Both the position numbers and the translations under genes were made by a program. From the NCBI RefSeq assembly GCF_006376675.1, contig NZ_VEWK01000006.1:62001-126000 (forward strand): a DNA stretch of 64,000 bases. The letters are read 5' to 3'. The stretch's first letter is position 1. Each line of letters opens with the position of its first letter. This document shows, in pieces, positions 54,894 to 63,670 of this stretch. The notes under the pieces are model-generated. The model did no database searches. It saw only the letters and a program-made list of their open reading frames with translations, and was not told where the DNA came from. This DNA comes from Brucella pecoris. GTDB lineage: Bacteria; Pseudomonadota; Alphaproteobacteria; Rhizobiales; Rhizobiaceae.

Positions 54894-56119
54894 TGGACGG
54901 GTCGGTTGTCGTCAGCCAGTTGGGTGCGCGGCGGCACTATGCAGTCCCGCGTATTTTTGCGAGCAATCAAAAACTGGCGCATTTCTATACGGATATATGC
55001 GCTTTTCAGGGATGGCCGCGTTTTCTCAGCAATTTGCCTCCTACGGCACTGCCATCTTCTGTGCGGAGACTGGTTGGACGCAAGCCCCAGGGCATCCCGC
55101 TGGAACAGATGACGAGTTTCCCAGGGTTCGGATTGCATTCAGCAGTGCGCAGGCTAGCCAACCAGACCGGCCCGAAATCCACCGCCAATGCAATATGGGC
55201 GGGGGAGACATTTGGGCGGTTGGTGGCCGGAGGCGGATTTCATGGGGCAGGCGGGGTATATGCTTTCAGTGGTGAGGCTATGGAAGTGCTGTCGGCGGCA
55301 CGAAAAATGGGTCTCTGGACGGCCGTCGATCAGGTGATTGCGCCGCGCACTATCGTCGAACAGCTTGGGTATGAAGAGGAATTGTTGAATCCGGGCTGGC
55401 AGTTGCCGGCGGAGAACGACGGGTATGCAGAGGCTTTTGCCGAGCGTGAACGATCCGAATGGCAGTTGGCCGATGTGGTCGTGTGCCCTTCGCCCTTTGT
55501 TGCCCATCACGTGATTGAAGAAGGTTGTGCACTGGAAAAGGTCGTCATGGTTCCGACGGGGGTCGACACGCGCTTTCAAATCGAGCGGAAAGCACGGGCT
55601 CCGGGTAAATTACGCGTGCTGACCGTGGGGGCAGTCGGATTGCGCAAAGGCTCGCCATATGTCGGCGAGGTTTCCCGCCAGTTGGCCGGGAAGGTAGAGT
55701 TCCGGATGGTCGGCCCGCTGGACTTGTTGCCAGAAGCACGGGCCAGACTTGCGGCGTCCGTCGAATTGACAGGCCCCATTCCGCGCAGTGAGATGCGCCA
55801 GCAATTTGAATGGGCCGATGTTTTTCTGCTGCCATCTTTGTGCGAGGGGTCGGCGATCTCCGTTTATGAAGCGCTGGCCGCAGGGCTACCGGTCATTTGC
55901 ACCGAAAATACAGGCAGTGTCGTTCGCAACGGTGTCGATGGCTACATCGTGCCCATCCGTGATGTCAGGGAGACAACCGAAATCCTGCAGGAACTGGCAG
56001 GCAACCCGTTGATGTTGGAACGGATGGGGGAAAATGCGCGCGAACGCGCGGCTGACTTTACTTTAGCGCGTTATGGCGAACGGCTGGTATCAGCAATCTT
56101 TCAGGAAAAGCCGGTATGA
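54893..56119 (+). CDS. GT4-type glycosyltransferase 2
   Basis: A 408-residue GT-B enzyme. The donor domain has RVLTVGAVGLRKGSPYVGEV near 242-261 and the ADVFLLPSLCEGSAISVYEALAAGLPVI nucleotide-sugar site near 308-335, with the E(x7)E pattern. The N-terminal domain is longer and less typical (SQLGARRHYAVPRIF). ATG at 54893 overlaps the previous TGA, and a GTG 3 nt earlier is possible. The donor sugar is unknown. Confidence 0.8.
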   Translation: MDGSVVVSQLGARRHYAVPRIFASNQKLAHFYTDICAFQGWPRFLSNLPPTALPSSVRRLVGRKPQGIPLEQMTSFPGFGLHSAVRRLANQTGPKSTANAIWAGETFGRLVAGGGFHGAGGVYAFSGEAMEVLSAARKMGLWTAVDQVIAPRTIVEQLGYEEELLNPGWQLPAENDGYAEAFAERERSEWQLADVVVCPSPFVAHHVIEEGCALEKVVMVPTGVDTRFQIERKARAPGKLRVLTVGAVGLRKGSPYVGEVSRQLAGKVEFRMVGPLDLLPEARARLAASVELTGPIPRSEMRQQFEWADVFLLPSLCEGSAISVYEALAAGLPVICTENTGSVVRNGVDGYIVPIRDVRETTEILQELAGNPLMLERMGENARERAADFTLARYGERLVSAIFQEKPV

Positions 56120-57315
56120 ACATCATCCACGTCATCGGTTCTTATGATCCGGCCAAAGGCGGCCCGCAGGCCGTGGTTGTGCGGTTGGCGGCGGCGCAGG
56201 CCTCGCTTGGTCATGACGTGACGATCGTCAGTTACAGCAATGACGAAATCAATCGGCGAGCCATAACCGCGACGGCGTCAATTCCCGGTTTCGAGATGGT
56301 GCGGACACTGCTTCTGCCCATGCCCGATACGGCTGAGATGCTGCTCGGCTATCGTGCTGCGCAGGCGATGCCCGGTCTGATCCGTAATGCGGATTTTGTG
56401 CATCTGCATGGCGTATGGGAGACGAACCTCCTGCGTGCATCCGTGTTATGCCGTAGCTATAGCGTGCCTTACTGCATATGCTGTTGCGGCATGCTCGATG
56501 TCTGGAGCATGCAGCAGAGCGCCTGGAAGAAAAAGTTTGCCCTGAAGCTCGGTTTCCGACGAATGCTTGACGGCGCGGTCTTTATTCATGCGCTGAACGG
56601 AGACGAGATCGACTTGATGCGGCCTCTTGGTCTGAAGCCGCCGTCGATGATTATCCCGAACGGTATTTTTCTCAGTGAAGTCGAGGGTGACGGGAAGATC
56701 GTCGTTCACGGTTTGCCGAAGCGGCGATATGTGCTGTTTCTGTCGCGGCTTCATTACAAGAAAGGGCTCGACATCCTTGCCGATGCCTTTCGTCGGGTTG
56801 CACCTTTGTTTCCGGACGTGGATCTGGTGGTCGCGGGCCCCGACGGTGGGGCCGAGGAAGAATTCCGCCAGCGTATTCGTCAATACGGACTTGATGCGCG
56901 GGTGCACATGACAGGCGGGCTCTACGGTCCGGCCAAGATCGCCGCTCTGAAGCAATCGGCATGCTTCTGCCTGCCGAGCCGTCAGGAAGGCTTCAGCGTT
57001 GCCATAACCGAGGCACTCGCCTGTGGTGTGCCGGTGGCTATTACCGATGCATGCCATTTCCCGGAAGTTGCCGAAGCCGGTGCGGGTGTGGTCTGTTCGC
57101 TCGATCCGATGGCCGTGGCTTCAGCGCTTGAACGGATTCTCGAAGACCCGGATCGTGCGAAACGAATGGGTATGGCCGGTGCCAAACTCGTACGGGATAA
57201 TTATACCTGGCAGCGTATCGCACTTCAGACGATTGCAGCCTATCAGAGCTTTCAGCCACAAGAAACCGGCGCCGTTGCGAGCCGCAAGGCGCTCCGGTCC
57301 GTTCCCACTTCCTGA
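56116..57315 (+). CDS. GT4-type glycosyltransferase 3
   Basis: A 399-residue GT-B enzyme with HVIGSYDPAKGGPQAVVVRLA near 5-25, LFLSRLHYKKGLDILADAF near 206-224 and SACFCLPSRQEGFSVAITEALACGVPVAI near 282-310. Its ATG overlaps the previous stop (ATGA). It is the last of the rightward three-gene block and converges with the acetyltransferase after a 3-bp gap. Confidence 0.84.
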   Translation: MNIIHVIGSYDPAKGGPQAVVVRLAAAQASLGHDVTIVSYSNDEINRRAITATASIPGFEMVRTLLLPMPDTAEMLLGYRAAQAMPGLIRNADFVHLHGVWETNLLRASVLCRSYSVPYCICCCGMLDVWSMQQSAWKKKFALKLGFRRMLDGAVFIHALNGDEIDLMRPLGLKPPSMIIPNGIFLSEVEGDGKIVVHGLPKRRYVLFLSRLHYKKGLDILADAFRRVAPLFPDVDLVVAGPDGGAEEEFRQRIRQYGLDARVHMTGGLYGPAKIAALKQSACFCLPSRQEGFSVAITEALACGVPVAITDACHFPEVAEAGAGVVCSLDPMAVASALERILEDPDRAKRMGMAGAKLVRDNYTWQRIALQTIAAYQSFQPQETGAVASRKALRSVPTS

Positions 57316-57318
57316 TTG

Positions 57319-57945
57319 TTAGGGCTTTCGTCTTGGCCGCACCGGCTTTGCCGGATTGCCGGCATAGACCATCCATGGGTCCATATCGCGAAAACTGACC
57401 CCGCGGGCGCCGAGAACGGCGCCTTCGCCAATGCTTACTCCCGGTCCCACGAAGGCTTCAGCCGCAACCCAGCCATATGGCCCGATGTGAATAGGAGCCG
57501 CGGTAAGCGGAAAATCGGCCTGATCGATATTGTGCCCCGCTGTGCAAAGATGCGCGCGCTGCGAGACAATGGCGAAGGGCGCAAGCGTCACATGGGCAAC
57601 GTTGTAGCAAAGCGCGCCCGGTCCGAGTGACGAATGCGCACCCATGGTCAGATTGCCCGGCCACCAGATGCGTGCGCTGCCGCGCACGATAGCTGTTCTG
57701 TGAACATTCGCGCCGAAGATGCGCAGCACCGCGCCGCGCCAGCGCCATAGGAAGGATGGCGTCCACGCCGCCAGCACGAGCCAGCTCGCCTGCCAGCACA
57801 GACGCTGGATGCGGTGTCCCAATGTGAAGGTCGCGCCGCCCTCAAGGGGGCGTGACGCGCTCATTCTGCCGGCAATGCCTTCTTGTTGGCAAGAATGGCC
57901 ATTTTCTCTGGCGAGCGGCATCTCGCTGTCCGACGTCACGGTCAT
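57319..57945 (-). CDS. WcaF-like sugar O-acetyltransferase
   Basis: A 208-residue left-handed beta-helix acetyltransferase. Hexapeptide repeats run from about 90 to 190 (RGSARIWWPGNLTMGAHSSL, then APFAIVSQRAHLCTAGH with the probable catalytic His, then GAVLGARGVSF). The tail AGNPAKPVRPR is typical of WcaF/NodL-type enzymes. ATG at 57945 overlaps the polymerase stop (ATGA) and is preceded by AAGGA. It probably adds an acetyl group to the repeat unit, using acetyl-CoA. Confidence 0.83.
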   Translation of the reverse strand: MTVTSDSEMPLARENGHSCQQEGIAGRMSASRPLEGGATFTLGHRIQRLCWQASWLVLAAWTPSFLWRWRGAVLRIFGANVHRTAIVRGSARIWWPGNLTMGAHSSLGPGALCYNVAHVTLAPFAIVSQRAHLCTAGHNIDQADFPLTAAPIHIGPYGWVAAEAFVGPGVSIGEGAVLGARGVSFRDMDPWMVYAGNPAKPVRPRRKP

Positions 57946-59252
57946 GATGGCCATCCTTTCTGAAGACTGGGGCCCCGGATCATCATGGAACCACTTTGTG
58001 ACGGCGGAAGCGGGAGCTGGATTGATCGATTGCGGATGACGCAGAACGACAGAATGGGAATGAGGAATAATGACATGTGAATCCAGACCGGCACCACCCA
58101 ATCCGTGTGGTGTGAAATGGAATGCATGGCCGGAACGATGGACAGCATGTAGACCAGTTGTCCCAGCATCTCGCCCGCCATCGCGGTTTCCCAAAGCCTG
58201 CGCATGGCCCAGGCAAGCAGCAGAAATTTCAGGGCGCCGAAATACCAGAATGACGAGAATGCATCGACCAGTCCCGTTTCTGTCGTGCCCGTCAGCGGAT
58301 TATAATCCCGGCCGGGTTCGGGGACATCGAGATAGAGCGCTTCCTTGATATCACCACCCACGAGTTGCGCGGGAATAAATGTGAAGATGATACGGTTCCA
58401 GTGATACTTGCCGTAGTCGAACTCCAGCCGACGATCAATTTCATCAATACGTTGCACGGCATTGCGCATTTCCGGGCCGCCGCGCTCCAGGGTGCTGCGA
58501 AAATTGGCTGCATAGTCGATCTCCAGAATCTCATCGAGAACGAAGCTCGCATCCGTGCGCGTTACCTGACGATAATCTCCCATGCTGGTCATCAGAAAAG
58601 TGCCAGCCAGAATGCCGATTGCCATGACTGTCCGAGGTATGACAATGCGTCGGTAGAACCAGAGGGGCAGAAGGAACATGAGGACAAGCTGGATGGCCTC
58701 TGCGCGCTTTCCGGTAACGAGAATACGGTCGAAATAGAAGACCAGGTCGAACAGGATGACTGCCAGCGCAAACCATGAGGGCCGACGCACAAAGCAAAGC
58801 ACTGCAATGGCCAGACCATAGGGCATGAGCTGCGCGAAGAAGAGATAGACGACTGGCATACCGGTCATCTGCATGCCGATGGAAACATCACCGGGCAGGC
58901 GGCTCAAGAGAAAATAGAACACGGCACCGAAAGCCGACAGGCCGGCTGCGGCCCATATCAGCCTGCGCTCGCTGAAGCTCACGCTGAGAAATCCGATCGG
59001 CCTTTTCGCCATGCGCCAACCGAGCGCCAGCATTGCAAACGACAGAATGCCCATGATCATCGTCTTGGCATAGGCGCCGGAAGGCAGAAACTGATCGTAT
59101 ACGAGGGCGGGCAATTGCGGCAGCAGGAAACCGAAGGTCATCACGCCAGCAAGGAACGGAAACTGATACATTCGTTCTGGACGAAAGAAGAGGCCGCCAG
59201 CCAGAAAGCAGAGGACGAAGCCTGTGAAAATCCAGGTGAGCGAAAGATTCAT
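57942..59252 (-). CDS. Wzy-like oligosaccharide polymerase
   Basis: A 436-residue polytopic membrane protein with about ten to twelve helices and a large periplasmic loop near 225-330 (IDYAANFRSTLERGGPEMRNAVQRID). There is no strong family motif, which is normal for Wzy. Its place among glycosyltransferases, a flippase and an acetyltransferase supports the polymerase role; a ligase is less likely because it lacks the short Wzy_C signature. ATG at 59252 overlaps the previous stop (ATGA). Confidence 0.7.
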   Translation of the reverse strand: MNLSLTWIFTGFVLCFLAGGLFFRPERMYQFPFLAGVMTFGFLLPQLPALVYDQFLPSGAYAKTMIMGILSFAMLALGWRMAKRPIGFLSVSFSERRLIWAAAGLSAFGAVFYFLLSRLPGDVSIGMQMTGMPVVYLFFAQLMPYGLAIAVLCFVRRPSWFALAVILFDLVFYFDRILVTGKRAEAIQLVLMFLLPLWFYRRIVIPRTVMAIGILAGTFLMTSMGDYRQVTRTDASFVLDEILEIDYAANFRSTLERGGPEMRNAVQRIDEIDRRLEFDYGKYHWNRIIFTFIPAQLVGGDIKEALYLDVPEPGRDYNPLTGTTETGLVDAFSSFWYFGALKFLLLAWAMRRLWETAMAGEMLGQLVYMLSIVPAMHSISHHTDWVVPVWIHMSLFLIPILSFCVIRNRSIQLPLPPSQSGSMMIRGPSLQKGWPS

Positions 59253-59869
59253 TGGGTAATTCCCGCTGCGGCGCATACATCTGAAAGATCGGGCGCCGGT
59301 TCGCTCGTGGATAGATCGTGCGGGAAGATGCGGCCTGAAAGCAGATACCAGCCGAGCTTTACATATTCTTTGGCGACCAGCTCCATATCTGCCTGTGTCG
59401 CCGGAAAACCGGGACGACCGTCATCGCCGCCGATGGGAGACGAGATGAAGCGCATCTGCGGGCAGGCGGCGCGGAAGCTCGCTATGGCGCGGCGCGAATG
59501 ATACCAGTTGGTCACAATCAGGGCGCTTCTGGCCTTTATTTCGCGCAGGACGGGTGCTGAAAATCGGGCATTCTGCCATGTGCTGCCTGACTGACACTCC
59601 ACGAAAATCGCCGACGGCTTCACGCCTTTACGTATCATGATCCGCTTGTTGAAGAGGCAATCACCGTCGCCGGTGACGAGGATCACGGGCGAGCGGCCTT
59701 CCTTCCAGAGGCGGGCAGCTTGTGCGGCGCGGGGTGGGCCGTCCCCACCGGGGACGACGATCACATCCGCTCTGCCGCCATCATCCTGCAAGGTCAAAAC
59801 CGGCTCCGAGAAGAACATAGCGGCAATCCCGAACAGAACGGCACACGGCAGAATGATGAACATCATCAT
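59249..59869 (-). CDS. DUF218/YdcF-like membrane-anchored protein
   Basis: A 206-residue protein with one N-terminal helix (about 3-22) and a DUF218 domain (about 33-190; ADVIVVPGGDGPPRAAQAARLW, VTGDGDC and TNWYHSRRAIASFR). DUF218 proteins include SanA and YdcF, whose biochemistry is poorly known but linked to envelope maintenance. ATG at 59869 overlaps the glycosyltransferase stop, and its own stop overlaps the polymerase ATG. Tight coupling suggests a role in polymer assembly. Confidence 0.78.
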   Translation of the reverse strand: MMMFIILPCAVLFGIAAMFFSEPVLTLQDDGGRADVIVVPGGDGPPRAAQAARLWKEGRSPVILVTGDGDCLFNKRIMIRKGVKPSAIFVECQSGSTWQNARFSAPVLREIKARSALIVTNWYHSRRAIASFRAACPQMRFISSPIGGDDGRPGFPATQADMELVAKEYVKLGWYLLSGRIFPHDLSTSEPAPDLSDVCAAAGITQ

Positions 59870-60753
59870 GTCAAACGCCGTTCTGGTGCTTCGGCTTCCA
59901 GAGAACGCCTGGCGGACGGGGAGTTTCCGTGGAGCGCGGACTGACGCTGGCGTTGTTCTTCCGTCTTGACGATAATCATAAATTCGTAAGCCGAAAGCAG
60001 ACGGCAATAGAGATAACCCGGCTTGCCGTCGAGAAAGCCGCCGCGCAGCAGATACATATAGAGGAAGCGCAAGCCCGGCCTGAACGGCATGTGATAGGAG
60101 AGCGATTTCAATGCGCGCCGCCGCCGTTCCGGAACCGTCGAGAGAATGCCGCCCCAGTCGATCTTGCGTTCGAGCAGGCGCGAGGCGGATAGGTCAGCCT
60201 CTGCGGAAGAATAGCGGTTGTGCTTGTCGTACCAGGCCTCGAGGCCCTTGTTGAAGCTGTAATGGATGAAATGGGCCTGCAAGGCGCCTTCCGGCCCGCC
60301 GCTGGCGCGTGAATGCACGGAGCGTTCAAACCGTACCCGGTCGGGTCTTACCAGTCGGGTAATCCAGGTTGGGTAGAGGCTTGCATGGCGGATCCACCGC
60401 CCCATGAACATGTTCTTGTAACGCGCCTTGAAGAAGACTTCAGGCCGTTTGGGGTCGGAGGCGATTGCCAGCATCTCATCGCGCAGGTCCGGCGGTGTGA
60501 TCTCGTCGGCATCCGGGGTGTAAACCCAGTCATGCTTGAACTTGATTTCCGTGATGCCATACATGCGCTGACGGTCTTCTGTGTCGTAGGCACGCTGGAA
60601 AACGCGAGCGCCTGCCGCCTTTGCGATTTCGACCGTGCGGTCGCTGCTGTAGGAATCGAGGATGACGATATCGTCGCACCAATCCAGCGAAGCCAGGCAG
60701 GCAGGCAGGTTGACCTCTTCGTTCAGCGTCATGATGAGTACGGAAACGTTCAT
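59866..60753 (-). CDS. GT2-family glycosyltransferase
   Basis: A 295-residue GT-A glycosyltransferase with VSVLIMTLNEEVNLPACLASL near 3-23, DIVILDSYSSDRTVEIAKAAG near 28-48, and a metal-binding YTPDADEITPP in the DxD position near 78. It resembles the KdtX/SunS-like beta-glucosyltransferases. It overlaps the WecA-type gene at its 5' end and the DUF218 gene at its 3' end (ATGA at both). Confidence 0.85.
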   Translation of the reverse strand: MNVSVLIMTLNEEVNLPACLASLDWCDDIVILDSYSSDRTVEIAKAAGARVFQRAYDTEDRQRMYGITEIKFKHDWVYTPDADEITPPDLRDEMLAIASDPKRPEVFFKARYKNMFMGRWIRHASLYPTWITRLVRPDRVRFERSVHSRASGGPEGALQAHFIHYSFNKGLEAWYDKHNRYSSAEADLSASRLLERKIDWGGILSTVPERRRRALKSLSYHMPFRPGLRFLYMYLLRGGFLDGKPGYLYCRLLSAYEFMIIVKTEEQRQRQSALHGNSPSARRSLEAEAPERRLT

Positions 60754-61898
60754 GAAGTTGCCCCGGGATAAGTGATGTTCGGTTTGGTGTTCGAATTGCC
60801 CTCAGCCATCGAAGCCGCAACGGCCTGACGCGGACCTCTGGTCATGCGCAGTACGAAAAACGTGTGCATTGCGGCCGGGATCGCCAGCGCGAGAAGCATC
60901 GGCCAGACCGGTATGTCGAGCCGGATGGCGATATAGGCGATGGCCCCGGCCATGAGGTTGAGCGCCATAATCGCTACGGCTGTTTGTCCGCAGGAAAGTC
61001 CCGCATCCATAAGCAGATGATGCAGATGCTGTCTGTCCGGTGAAAACGGGCTTCTGCGTACAGACATACGACGCACGATCAGGCTCAGCGTATCGATGAC
61101 GGGAACGATGACGATCCAGATCAGGATGGGGAAGGCGACAGCGGCGTGTCCGCTCGCAAGAATGAGGATAAAACCCGCAAGGGCCGCACCGAGAAATGTG
61201 CTGCCGCCGTCACCAAGGAAGAGGCTTGCCTTTGCACGCCATCGATGCCGCATGTTGAAGACGAGAAAGCCGAGACATGCGGCTGCAAGGGCAAGCGCCT
61301 GCAACCCGATGCGATGCTCGCCAACACCGAAACCGATGACGGCCAGCCAGAAGAAGGCGGCAGCACTTGCCGAGCCCGCCAGTCCATCAACGCCGTCACT
61401 CATATTGACCGCGTTGACGAGGCCGACAATGAAGGCAAGCGCGATAATCAGGAAAAGCGGCCCGGTCAGAACCTGCATCAACATTTCCGGGGCGGGCATC
61501 ACAGACGGCTCGATGCCTTCGGGTGCAAGTCCGAGATAAATCTGCCGGACGCCAGCAATGCCTATTATCAGGAGGGCTGCAAGCAACTGGATTGCGAGGC
61601 GCGGTGCGACGGGCAGGTTGAAACGGTCGTCGAGAACGCCGGTGACGAGGATAAGCACAAGGCCCGGTACGAGGGTCATGGCATTCGCATGGCCTGAAAT
61701 GCCGAGCGTTAGAAACGCGGCTACGGAAAACGAGAGAAAAATGGCGATGCCGCCGCAAAGGGGCACGTTTCCATCGTGTCTCTTGCGGGCATCCGGGATG
61801 TCGATGAGATACCATTCGCGTGCCAGCCCGCGAAAACCGAGGCAGAAAGCAACGGAAAGAGCGAAGGCCAGAAGCGTTATCCAGGAAAGACTCGTCAT
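60750..61898 (-). CDS. WecA/MraY-type undecaprenyl-phosphate sugar-1-P transferase
   Basis: A 382-residue PNPT-family protein with about eleven helices. Key motifs are GVLDDRFNLPVAPRL near 87, NAVNMSDGVDGLAG near 162, FLGDGGSTFLG near 227 and the cytoplasmic HLHH near 291. It starts the polymer by putting a HexNAc-1-phosphate on undecaprenyl phosphate. It is the first gene of a five-gene leftward operon with ATGA coupling throughout and divergent from the flippase. The sugar is probably GlcNAc, but this is not fixed by sequence. Confidence 0.88.
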   Translation of the reverse strand: MTSLSWITLLAFALSVAFCLGFRGLAREWYLIDIPDARKRHDGNVPLCGGIAIFLSFSVAAFLTLGISGHANAMTLVPGLVLILVTGVLDDRFNLPVAPRLAIQLLAALLIIGIAGVRQIYLGLAPEGIEPSVMPAPEMLMQVLTGPLFLIIALAFIVGLVNAVNMSDGVDGLAGSASAAAFFWLAVIGFGVGEHRIGLQALALAAACLGFLVFNMRHRWRAKASLFLGDGGSTFLGAALAGFILILASGHAAVAFPILIWIVIVPVIDTLSLIVRRMSVRRSPFSPDRQHLHHLLMDAGLSCGQTAVAIMALNLMAGAIAYIAIRLDIPVWPMLLALAIPAAMHTFFVLRMTRGPRQAVAASMAEGNSNTKPNITYPGATS

Positions 61899-62174
61899 GT
61901 CTCCTCCAAGGCGCGTTCACAAAGATCAAACTCTGGAAATTTTTACGCACTGACGCTGCTGTCCACGACTTGGCTTTAGAGCGTGCCGCATACTCCTTTC
62001 AGGTCAGGTGCTAACACCAAGGGCGACATTTCGTGCCGGTGACAAAGGACTATTCTGTACGCGGTCTGGAAAATTGCGCCTGCGGACGCTTTTGCCCGTG
62101 CTGCTGTAATTGGGGGACGAAATGGTGATGCGGAAGACGCTGACCGTGCCAGAGAATACGCGTTGGAGCGGATC

Positions 62175-63659
62175 ATGAATGGCAGTCGCAGAGGGTTTCT
62201 CATGGCGGCGCTTGAGCAGTATGCAGGACTGCTCTTCAACTTTGTGACTGTCGCTGCTGTATCTCGTATTCTGGGGCCAGCCGAAACCGGAATGGGCGTA
62301 ATCGGCTTGAGCCTTACGGCAATAGTGTTCTCGCTGCGCGAATTCGCCAGTCCCGAGTTCCTGATAAAGATCGACAAGGTGCGCGATCAGGACGTCCAGA
62401 CTTCCCTTACGTTTCTGATGGGTGTGACGGTTCTGCTATCGTTGATCCTCTATTGTACACTGGGGTATTTCGCCGAGTCTTATAATGATCCGAAACTGAA
62501 GCTGTTTCTTAGCATCACGATTGTCGCAGCATTGGTCGAAAGCCTCTCCTTGCCGGTGGTCGCGTTGCTGCGGCGTGAAATGGCCTTTGGAACATTGGCG
62601 CGCATCCGCACTGCAGGATCCGGTTTGGGTGCACTGGTAACCATTGCCATGGCCTTCTTTGGTTTCGGGCATATGTGTTTTGCCTTCGGGCTGCTGGCAA
62701 GCGCGCTGATGACAACGGGGCTGGCTGTCGCGATCCATCCTTTAGGAAGTCTGTTGCGTCCATCACTGGCCAGTTTCGACACGGCCTGGAGGTTCGGGAT
62801 TTATCTTGGCGGCAATGCCGGGCTGAACAAGATCTGCATGACGCTTCCGCAACTGCTGCTCGGGCGCTTCATGCCCATATCGGCAGTCGGAATCTACAAC
62901 CGGGCCGATACGCTGAGCGGTTTGCCCGATCGCATCATCCTCTCTGCTGTTTTTACTGTCGCATTCCCGATGCTGTCGGCGCAGGTTCGCTCCGGCGCGG
63001 ACATCAGCCAGTCCTATATCCGCGCTTTGTCCTATATTACAGTCGCTTACTGGCCAGCACAGGCACTGCTCGCGCTGCTTGCATATCCGGCGGTGCACAT
63101 CATTCTTGGTCCGGGCTGGTCCGAAGCGGCACCGATCGTAGCGATCCTGAGCCTTGCTTGTCTTTTCTGGTTCCCGGCAATCCTGACCTATCCCTTGCTG
63201 ATGGCATTGGGTGCCAACCGTGAGGCTTTCCTGTCCAATTTGATCTCGCGATTGATTGCGCTCACCGTTATCAGTACCGCTGCATTTTATGGTCTGCTTG
63301 CCGTTGCACTTGGTCAGTTCATCAGCCTGCCGATACAGATGGTCATAGCCATCGTATTCGTGCGCAGGCATGTAGCCTTCTCCTACGCCGTGCTTGGACG
63401 GGCGTTGCTGAAGAGCGGACTGGTTACCCTGTTTACGCTGGCCATACCGCTGGCAATGGTTGCGGTTAATGGTTTCTCGCTGGAAATTCCTTGGACCACG
63501 GGCGTTTCGATGGGCTTCATCGCGGCGTTCAGTTGGCTGGGCGCGGTGTTCCTGGTGCGGCATCCCTTCGCCGCTGAGCTCACACCGGTGCTGGGCTGGA
63601 TTTTCGGAAAGCTCTGGGTGCGGCGTGTGCACTCGTCGGCCTCGACCCCCGCAGAATAG
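62175..63659 (+). CDS. Wzx-type polysaccharide flippase
   Basis: A 494-residue membrane protein with about twelve helices of the MATE/Wzx superfamily. It has AALEQYAGLLFNFVTVAAVSRILGPAETGMGVIGLS near 10-45 and NAGLNKICMTLPQLLLGRFMP near 215-235, resembling the ExoT/WzxC branch. ATG at 62175 is 6 nt after GGAG, and a TTG at 62163 is less likely. It is the first gene of a rightward operon that continues with a GT2 gene out of the window. It flips the lipid-linked repeat to the periplasm. Confidence 0.85.
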   Translation: MNGSRRGFLMAALEQYAGLLFNFVTVAAVSRILGPAETGMGVIGLSLTAIVFSLREFASPEFLIKIDKVRDQDVQTSLTFLMGVTVLLSLILYCTLGYFAESYNDPKLKLFLSITIVAALVESLSLPVVALLRREMAFGTLARIRTAGSGLGALVTIAMAFFGFGHMCFAFGLLASALMTTGLAVAIHPLGSLLRPSLASFDTAWRFGIYLGGNAGLNKICMTLPQLLLGRFMPISAVGIYNRADTLSGLPDRIILSAVFTVAFPMLSAQVRSGADISQSYIRALSYITVAYWPAQALLALLAYPAVHIILGPGWSEAAPIVAILSLACLFWFPAILTYPLLMALGANREAFLSNLISRLIALTVISTAAFYGLLAVALGQFISLPIQMVIAIVFVRRHVAFSYAVLGRALLKSGLVTLFTLAIPLAMVAVNGFSLEIPWTTGVSMGFIAAFSWLGAVFLVRHPFAAELTPVLGWIFGKLWVRRVHSSASTPAE

Positions 63660-63670
63660 GATGGCTTGTC

